A DNA stretch of 64,000 nt, from NCBI GenBank assembly GCA_000283575.1, contig AP012044.1, positions 558,001 through 622,000 of the forward strand, given 5' to 3'. Position 1 is the first letter of the stretch. Each line of letters starts with the position of its first letter. The DNA comes from Oscillibacter valericigenes Sjm18-20. GTDB taxonomy: Bacteria > Bacillota > Clostridia > Oscillospirales > Oscillospiraceae. The notes beneath the pieces were generated by a model, which saw only the letters and a list, made by a program, of their open reading frames with translations, searched no databases and was not told where the DNA came from. A program made the translations under genes and the position numbers. This document shows, piece by piece, positions 27,034 to 36,112 of the stretch.

Positions 27034-27178
27034 AAGCTTTAGCTTCACAAGGCAGTGAAGTTGCATTAGATGATACCTTAAAATTCGATATCGCCTGTTC
27101 AAACCCTCTCGTGATGTCTCCATCATTTTGCGGCAGCAACCCATATCCCTGTGGTAGCCTTACCTACCGGACGCTATT
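27034..27178 (-). ncRNA. M-box (ykoK) magnesium riboswitch
   Basis: Read on the minus strand from about 27175, the leader shows GGTAGGTAAGGCTACCACAG, then GGTTGCTGCCGCAAAATG, GAGACATCACGAGAGGGT, TTGAACAGGC and finally AAGCTAAAGCTT (27045-27034). These blocks match, in order, the conserved elements of the M-box leader as I know it. When Mg2+ is bound, the RNA is expected to favour the downstream terminators and reduce mgtE expression. Confidence 0.88.
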
Positions 27179-27370
27179 CAATTTTCCCTCTTATAGTATG
27201 CCAAAAAATTCTCCATGTCAACCTGCCAGATCGAAAAATCAAAGAAAAGAAAAAATGGCATCGAAACCAAAAAATGTCGGTAAATGGGATGCAATCGATT
27301 TATTATTATTTTAACAGAATGAAAAATATGACTCGCGCGAAACGTGTATGAAGCGAAAGGAGTTGAGACG
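27179..27370. other. Divergent promoter region mgtE / ECF sigma
   Basis: AT-rich 190 bases. Ribosome binding site GAAAGGAG at about 27354-27361 for the sigma gene. Promoters for both directions are expected here, but I cannot fix the boxes confidently. Confidence 0.4.
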
Positions 27371-27865
27371 ATGAGTTCGTTTGGTACCGGCGAATCCATT
27401 CGCCGCGCGGTGGAGATTCACAGCCGTATGCTGCTGCGGGTGGCCATGACGCGGCTGTCCAACCCCCAGGACGCGGAGGACGCCGTACAGGAGACGTTCG
27501 TGCAATTGCTCTCCGCCAAGCCGAAATTCCGGGACGAGGAACACGAAAAAGCCTGGCTTATCCGCACCACGCTCTACCGTGCCGGCGATCTGCGCCGGGC
27601 GATCCAGCGGCGGAGCGGCGTCCCGCTGGACGAGACCGCCTCCGAAGCCCCGGCCCCGTCCGGAGACGAGGACGCGGATCGAATCCGCTGCGCTGTACAG
27701 ATGCTTCCTGAGAAGTACAGTGCGGTGATCCACCTCTATTACTACGAGGGATATTCCATCAAGGAAATTGCAAAACTGCTGGCCCTGCCCGCGCCCACCG
27801 TGGGCACCCGCCTTGCTCGGGGAAGAGAAAAACTCAGAGAACTTCTAAAGGAGGAGATCGAATGA
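27371..27865 (+). CDS. ECF-type RNA polymerase sigma factor
   Basis: 164 residues from the ATG at 27371. Region 2 covers about 15-80 (NPQDAEDAVQETFVQLL) and region 4 about 105-160 (LPEKYSAVIHLYYYEGYSIKEIAKLL and TVGTRLARGREKLRELL), with a short Glu/Pro-rich linker. It directs RNA polymerase to a stress regulon. The stop overlaps the start of a membrane protein gene (ATGA at 27862), the usual sigma/anti-sigma layout. Confidence 0.92.
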   Translation: MSSFGTGESIRRAVEIHSRMLLRVAMTRLSNPQDAEDAVQETFVQLLSAKPKFRDEEHEKAWLIRTTLYRAGDLRRAIQRRSGVPLDETASEAPAPSGDEDADRIRCAVQMLPEKYSAVIHLYYYEGYSIKEIAKLLALPAPTVGTRLARGREKLRELLKEEIE

Positions 27866-28653
27866 ATCGTTCCGATTACCGCCGGGCGTTCGATGCCGTC
27901 CAATTCTCCGCCGATTTTGAGGGGCGGACGCTGAAGCGGCTTGCGCGTGTTGCAGGGCAGACTGAAAAGGAGAATTTAAAAATGAATGTACACCATATGA
28001 GAAGAGGCGCTGTTTTAGCTGCTGTGCTGGCCGCTGTGCTGATTGTATCCGCGGCGGCGGCAATCGTGCTGCTGACCCCGAAGGAAGTGGCCCAAAATCT
28101 GGAGGACCCGGCTCTGGCCGCGGCCTTTGAAAGTGAGGGCGCGCTGGCGCTGAACCAGACCATTACCTCCGAGGGCCAGGCTTTCACCCTGACCGGCCTT
28201 GTAAGCGGCGAGGGGCTGTCCGATTTTACGCAGGACGTGGACACGGCTCACACCTATGCGGTGGTAGCCGTGGCCAATGAGGATGGCTCGCCGGTGGGCG
28301 AGACGGTGAGTACCATGTGCATGACGCCCCTGATTTCCGGCTATGAGCCTGGGAAAGTCAATGCCTGGACGCTGGGAGGCGGGTATTCTTCTTTCAAAAA
28401 GGACGGCGTTGCCTACTATCTGATGGACTGTACAGGCAGTCTGGACCTGTTTGCGGATCATACGGTTTATCTGGCATTTTATCAGGGTGACATTCCTTCG
28501 AGGGACACATTTGCCACGGCGGCGGATGGCAGTATCTCTTTCACGGACAATGTCACCGGTCCCCGGGCGCTGTTTACCCTGCCGCTGGACGCGGCGGATG
28601 CCGATCCTGTGGCGGCGGCACAGCTTCTGGCGGACTGCGGCATCGACGGCTGA
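27862..28653 (+). CDS. Putative membrane anti-sigma factor / DUF4179-like protein
   Basis: 263 residues. A short cytoplasmic N-terminus (about 1-45) carries FSADFEGRTLKRL, a single membrane helix (about 48-71, rich in Ala/Val) follows, and an extracytoplasmic domain of about 190 residues ends the protein. This topology and the translational coupling to the ECF sigma gene point to an anti-sigma role, sensing outside the cell. No zinc-anti-sigma HxxxCxxC motif is seen. A strong terminator follows (28719-28760). Confidence 0.75.
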   Translation: MNRSDYRRAFDAVQFSADFEGRTLKRLARVAGQTEKENLKMNVHHMRRGAVLAAVLAAVLIVSAAAAIVLLTPKEVAQNLEDPALAAAFESEGALALNQTITSEGQAFTLTGLVSGEGLSDFTQDVDTAHTYAVVAVANEDGSPVGETVSTMCMTPLISGYEPGKVNAWTLGGGYSSFKKDGVAYYLMDCTGSLDLFADHTVYLAFYQGDIPSRDTFATAADGSISFTDNVTGPRALFTLPLDAADADPVAAAQLLADCGIDG

Positions 28654-28718
28654 ACGGGTCTGCCCAAAGCCCCGTCTCCTTCCCACCGCGCGAAAAGTGA
28701 TCAGAATCGGCATATTTG

Positions 28719-28764
28719 AAAAGCTCCGGCGGATGTTCAAAGACATCCGCCGGAGCTTTTCAGA
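28719..28764 (+). terminator. Terminator of the sigma/anti-sigma operon
   Basis: Long perfect stem AAAAGCTCCGGCGGATGT / ACATCCGCCGGAGCTTTT with a short loop; T-run at the 3' side. Confidence 0.88.
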
Positions 28765-28857
28765 CTGCCGGGCGTTCCTTTTTAATATCCTCACAGGACA
28801 CATGTGCCGGGGTGACTAAAAAATTTTGCCGGCTTCCACAGGCTCATAAGCAAACGT

Positions 28858-28903
28858 TTGTACGATTAAAGCACTTGTACGATGTAAGTACCTGTGATAT
28901 AAT
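28858..28903 (+). promoter_or_regulatory. radC promoter with direct repeats
   Basis: -35 TTGTAC (28875-28880), 17-base spacer, -10 TATAAT (28898-28903). The 9-mer TTGTACGAT occurs twice (28858-28866 and 28875-28883), the second overlapping the -35. A palindrome, CAAACGTTTG, lies just upstream at 28851-28860. These could be regulator sites. Confidence 0.6.
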
Positions 28904-28962
28904 AATAGACCTGTGAATTCCACAGAGACTTCAAGAAAAAAAGCTGCAAGGGAGGCGCCCCC

Positions 28963-29637
28963 ATGGGCATCCATGACGGACATCGGGAAAAAATGCGCCG
29001 GCGTTTTCTGGAGACCGGCCTTGCGGGCTTTGCCGACCACGAGGCGCTGGAGCTCCTCCTTTTTTATGCGATTCCCCGCCGGGATACCAACGCCTTGGCC
29101 CATCAGCTTTTGGAACGGTATGGTTCTTTGGAGATGGTGCTGGTCGCACCGGTGGAGGACCTGCAGAATGTAAAGGGCATAGGCGAAAGCGCGGCGCTTC
29201 TGCTGCGGCTGGTCCCCATGCTGATGGAGAAGAGCCGGATAAAGGAAAACGCCCCTGTGATTTTGAACTCCACGGAAAAGGCGGGGGATTATCTGCTCTG
29301 CCGGTTCGACGGAAAGAAAAACGAACTGGTCTATGAGCTGTGTCTGGACAGAAAGGGAAAGCTCCTGGCGAGCAAACTTCTGACCGAGGGCGATGTCAAC
29401 GGTGCGGAGCTGAACATCCGAAAACTGGTTGGAAACGCACTGCTGACCAACGCCAGTGCGGTGATCCTATCCCACAACCATCCCAGCGGCGTGGCCCTGC
29501 CCTCCGGAGAGGACTTCGTCACGACCGACCGGGTACGGACGGCTCTTGAGAGCGTGGGTGTTCAGCTGGTGGATCACATTATCGTGGCCGATGAAGACTT
29601 CGTTTCCATGCGGGACTCCGGGTATTTTACAAAATGA
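28963..29637 (+). CDS. radC: RadC family JAB/MPN-domain protein
   Basis: 224 residues, normal length. An N-terminal helix-hairpin-helix-like part (about 1-95: HEALELLLFYAIP, LQNVKGIGESAA) is followed by a JAMM metal-binding domain with SHNHPSGVALPSGEDFVTTD. The family is historically named DNA repair protein RadC, but its biochemical role is not settled. It is followed by uvrB after 75 bases, so both may share the promoter at 28875. Confidence 0.95.
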   Translation: MGIHDGHREKMRRRFLETGLAGFADHEALELLLFYAIPRRDTNALAHQLLERYGSLEMVLVAPVEDLQNVKGIGESAALLLRLVPMLMEKSRIKENAPVILNSTEKAGDYLLCRFDGKKNELVYELCLDRKGKLLASKLLTEGDVNGAELNIRKLVGNALLTNASAVILSHNHPSGVALPSGEDFVTTDRVRTALESVGVQLVDHIIVADEDFVSMRDSGYFTK

Positions 29638-29712
29638 CAGGTGCCGCCGTCAGTCGGACCGGAGGGCCTCGGGCCACTTCGGAATCTCCCACGGCGGGAG
29701 AGAGGAGGGTTT

Positions 29713-31680
29713 ATGCCGAAATTTAAGGTTGTTTCTCCCTATGAGCCCTCCGGCGACCAGCCGGAGGCCATCGAAAAGCTGGCTCAGGGCATTGAAAATG
29801 GCCTGGACGAGCAGATATTACTGGGTGTTACCGGGTCAGGCAAGACCTTTACCATGGCAAAGGTCATCGAGAAAATCCAGCGGCCCGCGCTGGTGCTGGC
29901 CCACAATAAGACGCTGGCGTCCCAGCTGTGCGAGGAGTTCAAGGCGTTTTTTCCGGACAACGCGGTGGAATACTTCGTCTCCTATTACGATTATTATCAG
30001 CCGGAGGCCTATATTCCCCACACGGATACCTATATTGCCAAGGATGCCTCTACCAACGACGAGATCGACCGCCTGCGCCTCTCCGCCACCTGCTCGTTGC
30101 TGGAGCGGCGGGATGTGATCGTGGTGTCTTCCGTCTCCTGCATCTACGGATTGGGCGAGCCGGAGGACTTTGCCAAACTGATGATCTCCATGCGTGTGGG
30201 TATGAAGCTGGACCGGGACGAGCTGCTGCGGCGGCTGGTGGAGGACCGGTATGAGCGCAACGACATCGCCTTTGAACGGAATATGTTCCGCGTCCGGGGC
30301 GATACGGTGGAGATTTATCCTGCCTATTATAAGGATCGGGCCCTTCGGGTGGAGTTTTTCGGGGATGAGATTGACCGTATCACGGAGTTCAATCCCGTCA
30401 CCGGCGCAGCCTGCCATCTGCTGGAGCACGCGGTGGTTTATCCCGCCAGCCACTATGTCACCACCAAGGACAAAATGGACCGGGCCATCGGCGAGATTCG
30501 CCGGGAGATGGATGAACAGGTTCGGTACTTTACAGAGCAAAACAAGCTGGTGGAGGCCCAGCGCATTAAACAGCGCACGGAATATGACATCGAAATGATG
30601 ACCGAATTGGGGTACTGCTCCGGTATTGAGAACTATTCCCGCATTATCTCCGAGCGGCCCGCCGGTTCTGCGCCCATGACGCTGCTGGACTTTTTCCCCA
30701 AGGACTTTATGCTCTTTGTGGATGAGAGCCACGTGACGCTGCCCCAGGTGCGGGCCATGTACAACGGCGACCACGCCCGCAAGCAGAGTCTGATCGACTA
30801 TGGGTTCCGCCTGCCCTGCGCATATGACAACCGCCCCCTCAAATTTGAGGAATTTGAGGGGCGCGTGGGTCAGGCGGTGTATGTCTCGGCCACTCCCGGC
30901 CCTTATGAGCGGGAGCGGACGGGCCAGGTGGTGGAGCAGGTTATCCGCCCCACGGGTCTTCTGGACCCGGAGGTGGAGGTGCGCCCGGTGGAGGGGCAGA
31001 TCGACGATCTGATTGCGGAGATCGAGGCCAGGTCTGCAAAGCGCGAGCGGGTACTGGTGACCACGCTCACCAAAAAGATGGCGGAGGACTTGACGGAGTA
31101 TTTCAAAAACGCCGGGATCAAGGTGCGCTATATGCATTCCGACGTGGAGACCATCGAGCGAATGGAGATCATCCGCGGACTGCGGCTGGGGGAGTTTGAC
31201 GTGCTGGTGGGCATCAACCTGCTGCGGGAGGGACTGGATCTTCCGGAGGTGAGTCTGGTGGCTGTTCTGGACGCGGACAAGGAGGGGTTCCTCCGCAGCG
31301 AGACTTCCCTTATCCAGACCATGGGCCGGGCGGCCCGAAACGCCGAGGGTAAGGTTATTTTATACGCGGACACCATTACCCGCTCCATGCGGGCGGCCAT
31401 GGACGAGACGGAGCGCCGCCGGAAAATTCAGGACGATTACAACAAAGCCCACGGCATCGTGCCCAGGACCATCATTAAGGATGTGCGGGATACGCTGGAG
31501 ATCTCCAAGTCAGCCGACCCGGATACGGCGCGGAAACGCAATAAGACCAAGCTCACCGATCAGGAGCGGACGGAGGAGATTGTGCGCCTTGAAAAAGAGA
31601 TGAAGGAAGCCAGTAAGATGCTGGAATTCGAGTATGCCGCTATCCTGCGGGATCGTATCGTCGAGCTGCGGGGGAAATGA
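29713..31680 (+). CDS. uvrB: Excinuclease ABC subunit B
   Basis: 655 residues from the ATG at 29713 with GAGGAGGG upstream; the frame is open 24 codons further up but without a ribosome binding site. Walker A is [13 protein letters not shown]. The beta-hairpin region [17 protein letters not shown] inserts between DNA strands, and helicase motifs DESHVT and QTMGRAARN are present. The C-terminal UVR motif ([18 protein letters not shown]) binds UvrC. It forms the UvrA2B2 damage-scanning complex in nucleotide-excision repair. uvrA lies 4.4 kb downstream on the same strand, with four unrelated genes in between. Confidence 0.97.
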   Translation: MPKFKVVSPYEPSGDQPEAIEKLAQGIENGLDEQILLGVTGSGKTFTMAKVIEKIQRPALVLAHNKTLASQLCEEFKAFFPDNAVEYFVSYYDYYQPEAYIPHTDTYIAKDASTNDEIDRLRLSATCSLLERRDVIVVSSVSCIYGLGEPEDFAKLMISMRVGMKLDRDELLRRLVEDRYERNDIAFERNMFRVRGDTVEIYPAYYKDRALRVEFFGDEIDRITEFNPVTGAACHLLEHAVVYPASHYVTTKDKMDRAIGEIRREMDEQVRYFTEQNKLVEAQRIKQRTEYDIEMMTELGYCSGIENYSRIISERPAGSAPMTLLDFFPKDFMLFVDESHVTLPQVRAMYNGDHARKQSLIDYGFRLPCAYDNRPLKFEEFEGRVGQAVYVSATPGPYERERTGQVVEQVIRPTGLLDPEVEVRPVEGQIDDLIAEIEARSAKRERVLVTTLTKKMAEDLTEYFKNAGIKVRYMHSDVETIERMEIIRGLRLGEFDVLVGINLLREGLDLPEVSLVAVLDADKEGFLRSETSLIQTMGRAARNAEGKVILYADTITRSMRAAMDETERRRKIQDDYNKAHGIVPRTIIKDVRDTLEISKSADPDTARKRNKTKLTDQERTEEIVRLEKEMKEASKMLEFEYAAILRDRIVELRGK

Positions 31681-31860
31681 ACGAAGCGCCGCCTCGTCGG
31701 CACGGGCTGCGCATCGCTCGCTTCCGCCCGAAGGGCGAAAGCTCGTTCGCTCCGCCGCGCCTCCTCTTCCGCGTCAAACCCGGTGCGCCGGAGTTGACGC
31801 GAGGAAGACGAGGGAAAATGGGGTGGGAGACCTCAGTTTTTTTAGAAAGAGAGAAGCACC
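31681..31860 (+). other. GC-rich structured intergenic segment
   Basis: 180 bases. An imperfect long inverted repeat (CTTCCGCGTCAA ... TTGACGCGAGGAAG, about 31769-31810) suggests a folded RNA or a dispersed intergenic repeat. Loosely similar motifs, with CCTCTTCC next to TTTGCGTCGGAG, occur on the minus strand at 62090-62200. Confidence 0.35.
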
Positions 31861-33282
31861 ATGGTTTTCAGCAGCGTAAATTTCCTGTTCGCCTTTCTGC
31901 CGGCCCTGCTGGTCTGCTACTTTGCCGTTCCGCGGCGCTGCCGCGCTATCCGAAACGGAGTGCTGCTGATTTTCAGTCTGGCGTTTTATGCCTGCGGAGG
32001 GCCGAAGCTGCTGGGCCTGATGCTGGCGTCCATCGTCGTGAATTATTGCGGCGGACGGCTGTCGGCGCCGGGGAAAAAATGCCGGAAAACGTGTATGGTC
32101 CTGACCGTGGTAGTGAATCTGGGCCTTTTGGGCTACTATAAATACGCCAATTTCTTTATGGAGAATCTGTTTTTGCTGGGCCTTCCTGTGGCGATCCCCA
32201 ATATCACTCTGCCCATCGGCGTTTCCTTTTTCACATTTCAGGGCATGAGCTATGCGCTGGACGTTTATCGCGGCAATGCGGAGGCCGAGAAAAATCCCTT
32301 TCGTGTGGCGCTGTATATCGCCCTGTTCCCCCAGCTGGTGGCGGGCCCCATCGTGCGCTACACCACTGTGGCGGGGGAAATCGCCGACCGGCGGGAGAGC
32401 CTTTCGGAGAGCGGGAGCGGGGCCGTGCGGTTCTGCCAGGGCCTTGCAAAAAAGATGCTGCTGGCAAATGCCCTGGGGCAGATCGCCGACGCCGCGTTCG
32501 GTGCGGGAACGCTGTTGACCACATCTATGGCCTGGCTGGGGGCGATGGCCTACACCGGGCAGATCTATTTTGACTTCTCCGGCTATTCGGATATGGCCAT
32601 CGGGCTTGGACGGGTGTTCGGATTTCATTTTCTGGAAAACTTCAACTACCCGTATGTCTCCCGCTCCGCCACGGAGTTTTGGCGGCGGTGGCACATCTCC
32701 CTGTCCACCTGGTTCCGGGACTATGTGTACATCCCTCTGGGAGGAAACCGCTGCGGCCGGCGGAGACAGGTGCGCAATATTCTGACGGTCTGGCTGCTGA
32801 CGGGCATGTGGCACGGGGCCGCGTGGAACTTCATCCTCTGGGGGCTTTACTACGGGCTTTTGCTGCTGGGGGAAAAATTCCTTTGGGGAGGGATACTGGA
32901 AAAGGCCCCCGGGGTGCTCCGGCATCTATATGCTCTGCTGCTAATTGTCCTGGGCTGGACGCTGTTCCGCTCGGAGAGTCTGGCGGGCGTGGGAGCCATG
33001 GTTGCCGCGCTGTTCGGCTCCGCACCGGCGGGGCTTTGGAGCGGTGAGACGCTGTATTACCTCTCCGAGTTCCGCTGGGAACTGCTGCTGGCGATACCGG
33101 CATCGCTGCCCGTGGGGGTCTGGGTGCGGGGTGCGCTGGAGCGGCGGGAGCGGGGGGGAAGCCGTCCGGCCTCCGCGGCGCTGATTCTGGGCCCGCGGGT
33201 GCTGGCGCTGGGACTGTTCGGACTGTCGGTGCTGTCCCTGCTGGGATCCAGCTTCAATCCGTTTATCTATTTCCGGTTTTAA
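31861..33282 (+). CDS. MBOAT family O-acyltransferase (AlgI/DltB-like)
   Basis: 473 residues, about 11 membrane helices. The membrane-bound O-acyltransferase signature includes LPIGVSFFTFQGMSYALDVYRG, FWRRWHISLSTWFRDYVYIPLGGN and the catalytic His region TGMWHGAAWNFILWG. It is expected to pass an acyl (typically acetyl) group across the membrane to an extracellular glycan. The next gene, 12 bases on, encodes a secreted DHHW/AlgJ-like protein. The two form the standard acyltransferase-partner pair. Confidence 0.93.
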   Translation: MVFSSVNFLFAFLPALLVCYFAVPRRCRAIRNGVLLIFSLAFYACGGPKLLGLMLASIVVNYCGGRLSAPGKKCRKTCMVLTVVVNLGLLGYYKYANFFMENLFLLGLPVAIPNITLPIGVSFFTFQGMSYALDVYRGNAEAEKNPFRVALYIALFPQLVAGPIVRYTTVAGEIADRRESLSESGSGAVRFCQGLAKKMLLANALGQIADAAFGAGTLLTTSMAWLGAMAYTGQIYFDFSGYSDMAIGLGRVFGFHFLENFNYPYVSRSATEFWRRWHISLSTWFRDYVYIPLGGNRCGRRRQVRNILTVWLLTGMWHGAAWNFILWGLYYGLLLLGEKFLWGGILEKAPGVLRHLYALLLIVLGWTLFRSESLAGVGAMVAALFGSAPAGLWSGETLYYLSEFRWELLLAIPASLPVGVWVRGALERRERGGSRPASAALILGPRVLALGLFGLSVLSLLGSSFNPFIYFRF

Positions 33283-33294
33283 GGGGGCGGCGGA

Positions 33295-34482
33295 ATGAAA
33301 AAGATTGCGGATATCGCGCTTTTGCTGTGTCTTGCGGCGGTGCTGTTCGCGGTTCCGGCTCTGACACTGGTGAAAACCGCCCATAATACCGTGTCCTATT
33401 ATGAAAATCGTTCGCTTACGGAGCAACCGGAGCTGACCGCGGAGAACTTTTGGAGCGGGGAGTACTTCAACGACTGGGATGCCTGGTACGCCGATCATGT
33501 GCCGGGTCGGACCACCCTCCTGGCCCTCGGCACGGCAATTCAGATGGACATTATGGGAAAGACCGTGGTGAACGACGTAATCGTGACGCAGGACGTGCTG
33601 TTGCCCTTCCTGCGGTATGGGACCTGGGATACCGGCATTTATACGGATAAGGCCGTACCCATCGCGGACGGGCTTCAGTGCTTGAGCGATTATGTGGAGG
33701 GCTATGGCGGCACGTTCCTCTTCGTGGGCCTTCCAGAGCAGAGCAACTATTTCTGGGATAAATACCCACATGAGCTGGACAACCGCCGCTGGAATGCCAC
33801 TGCGGCGGACGCCGCGTTCTATGGAGCGCTGGAGGAGCGGGACGTACCGTATCTGGACATGGGCGCGGTATATGACCGCGAGGGAAGACCCGATGAATAT
33901 TACTCGTCCGTGGACCACCATTTCACCTATTACGGGGCGTTTGCCGCCTATCAGGCGGTGATGGACGAACTCAACCGGACAGGAATCAACGCGCCGGTAC
34001 TGTCAAAGAGCGATTTGAATTTCCGGGAGCTGCCGAATCCGTATCTGGGATCCCGGAACCGGAAACTCTACGACCTGTGGCCCAACAGCGAGCACGCGGT
34101 GATCGCCGAACCGAAATCGCCCATCCCATTTACCCGGACCGACAATGGGCAGACGGTGGAAGCCACCGTGTACGTCTTGCCGGCTACCAATACCCAGCGG
34201 ACAAACTATGACCTTTACATGGGCGGCGACCAGGCGGAGACCGTGATTGAGACAAACCGGCCGGACCTGCCGGACGTGCTGATCGTGGGCGACTCCTTTA
34301 CAGACGCGCTGGAGACGCTGTTTTACGCCTCCTTCGACGAGATGCGGAGTCTGGACCTCAGGTATTACACGGAAAAGACGCTGCCGGAATATCTGGCGGA
34401 CTATCATCCAGACGTGGTCCTCTGCGTCCGGGATGACACGGCGTTTTATACCGCCACCGGCAACGGCGCGGTGTGGAACTGA
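33295..34482 (+). CDS. DHHW/AlgJ-like secreted protein, MBOAT partner
   Basis: 395 residues with an N-terminal signal anchor (about 5-25) and an extracytoplasmic SGNH-like domain. The motifs are VDHHFTYYGAF (DHH) and VGDSFTDALE (Ser nucleophile block GDSF). It is expected to complete transfer of the acetyl group delivered by the MBOAT protein onto an exported polysaccharide. The target glycan is unknown, as no polymerase genes are in the window. Confidence 0.88.
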   Translation: MKKIADIALLLCLAAVLFAVPALTLVKTAHNTVSYYENRSLTEQPELTAENFWSGEYFNDWDAWYADHVPGRTTLLALGTAIQMDIMGKTVVNDVIVTQDVLLPFLRYGTWDTGIYTDKAVPIADGLQCLSDYVEGYGGTFLFVGLPEQSNYFWDKYPHELDNRRWNATAADAAFYGALEERDVPYLDMGAVYDREGRPDEYYSSVDHHFTYYGAFAAYQAVMDELNRTGINAPVLSKSDLNFRELPNPYLGSRNRKLYDLWPNSEHAVIAEPKSPIPFTRTDNGQTVEATVYVLPATNTQRTNYDLYMGGDQAETVIETNRPDLPDVLIVGDSFTDALETLFYASFDEMRSLDLRYYTEKTLPEYLADYHPDVVLCVRDDTAFYTATGNGAVWN

Positions 34483-34553
34483 GCAGATGAACGCCCCGGC
34501 GGGAAGACTTGGAGCCGGGCCGCAAGACGAAGGGACAGACGGGAGGAAGACCT

Positions 34554-35459
34554 GTGGAGGAAATCAAGGAGACCCGGAATCCGGAGCAAAAGCCCCGCAC
34601 GGACTGGAGGGCCTATATCTGCATTTTGACTGGGGCGGCGCTGTGGGGCATGATCGGTCTGTGGAACCGCCGTCTTATGGCCGGGGGCTTTTCCCCGTGG
34701 TCCATCGTGCTGGTGCGCAACACCGGAGGGCTTGCGCTGTTGGCGGCAATTTTCGGCGTCAGGGATCGCAGCGTGTTCCATATCAAGAAGGAGCATCTGA
34801 AATATTTTTTTGGAACCGGCGTGGTGAGCGTTCTGTTGTTTACCGTGTGCTACTTTTCCTGCCAGAAGATCTGTTCGCTGGCGGTGGCCTCTATTTTGCT
34901 GTATACGGCCCCGTCCATCGTGGTGATTTTGTCCGCCGTCCTCTGGCGGGAGCCCATTACGAAGAAAAAACTGCTGGCTCTGGGGCTGACGCTGGTGGGC
35001 TGCGCCTGTGTGTGCGGTGTCTTTACGGGGGATTTGAGCGTCACCCCGGCGGGTATTTTACTGGGCTTGGGGGCCGGGTTTTTCTACGCGCTGTACAGTA
35101 TTTTCGGGCGGTACGCCCTGCGGGCCGGATACAACGCGCAGACAACCACCGTGTGGACCTTTGTGTTTGCCGGAGCCGGGGCGTTGTTTTTTATCCGACC
35201 GGCGGAGCTGGCGGCGGCGGCCGGGTCGCCGTCCATGTGGCTGACGGCGGTGGGACTGGTGGCGGTGTCCACCGTGGCGCCGTACCTTTTGTATACGACG
35301 GGGCTCTCCAGCGTGGAGTCCGGTAAGGCGTCCATTATGGCGAGCCTTGAGCCGGTGGTGGCGTCGCTGATCGGCATGTTGGTGTTTCAGGAGTCCATGA
35401 GCGGGCTGACCGCCTTGGGAATTGTGTGCGTCCTGGCGGGCGTAGTGATTTTGAGGTGA
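34554..35459 (+). CDS. EamA/DMT-family transporter
   Basis: 301 residues from the GTG at 34554 with GGGAGGAAG upstream; a TTG at 34509 is in frame but lacks a ribosome binding site. Ten membrane helices in two EamA repeats (LTGAALWGMIGLWNRRL and LLGLGAGFFYALYSIFGRYAL). Drug/metabolite transporter superfamily, usually amino-acid or metabolite export; the substrate cannot be told from sequence. It ends 4 bases before the ybaK-like gene. Confidence 0.92.
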   Translation: MEEIKETRNPEQKPRTDWRAYICILTGAALWGMIGLWNRRLMAGGFSPWSIVLVRNTGGLALLAAIFGVRDRSVFHIKKEHLKYFFGTGVVSVLLFTVCYFSCQKICSLAVASILLYTAPSIVVILSAVLWREPITKKKLLALGLTLVGCACVCGVFTGDLSVTPAGILLGLGAGFFYALYSIFGRYALRAGYNAQTTTVWTFVFAGAGALFFIRPAELAAAAGSPSMWLTAVGLVAVSTVAPYLLYTTGLSSVESGKASIMASLEPVVASLIGMLVFQESMSGLTALGIVCVLAGVVILR

Positions 35460-35463
35460 TACC

Positions 35464-35961
35464 ATGAAGCAAAAAGAGGAAAAAACCAATGTCATGCGGA
35501 TTCTCGACCAGAAAAAGGTACCGTATACGGCCCACTTTTATGAGGAATCAGACGGCCCGGAGGGAGACCGGGAATACGGACTCCATGTGGCTCAGGCCAT
35601 GGGGCAGGACGCTGCGCGGGTATTCAAAACCCTGGTTGCCCGGGGTGCGTCCAAAAACATTTATGTGTATGAAGTGCCTGTGGCGGAAAATCTGGATTTG
35701 AAAAAGGCCGCCAAAGCGGTGGAGGAGAAATCCATTGAGCTGCTTCACGTGGCAGAGATCAATTCCGTCACCGGGTATGTCCGGGGCGGATGCAGCCCAG
35801 TGGGGATGAAGAAGCGTTTTCCCACCGTGTTTCACTGTACGGCGAAGAAATTTGACCGCATCTATATCTCTGCGGGAAAGATCGGAGCGCAGGTGGAGGT
35901 TTCCACCGTGGGTCTGCTGTCCCTTTTGGGGGCGGCCACGGTGGATATTATTGTGGAATGA
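35464..35961 (+). CDS. ybaK: YbaK/EbsC-type Cys-tRNA(Pro) deacylase
   Basis: 165 residues, full length for YbaK. The editing-domain features are VFKTLVARG, LKKAAKAVEEKSIEL, GYVRGGCSPVGMKKRFPT and the catalytic Lys in the FKTL stretch. It hydrolyses Cys-tRNA(Pro) made in error by prolyl-tRNA synthetase. Tightly coupled to the EamA gene. Confidence 0.92.
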   Translation: MKQKEEKTNVMRILDQKKVPYTAHFYEESDGPEGDREYGLHVAQAMGQDAARVFKTLVARGASKNIYVYEVPVAENLDLKKAAKAVEEKSIELLHVAEINSVTGYVRGGCSPVGMKKRFPTVFHCTAKKFDRIYISAGKIGAQVEVSTVGLLSLLGAATVDIIVE

Positions 35962-36112
35962 CCGCTGCAATTCCACGGCGGCGCAGGCAGGCAGAACCAG
36001 CGTACAGGCTCCTGTTTCCGGGCCTGCCCGGTCCCGCCCGCCCTGCGGCGGAATCCCTTTCGTCCGCTGGCAGCCATACTTCCAAGGGGGATAAATAAGG
36101 AGTTTTTAGTTG

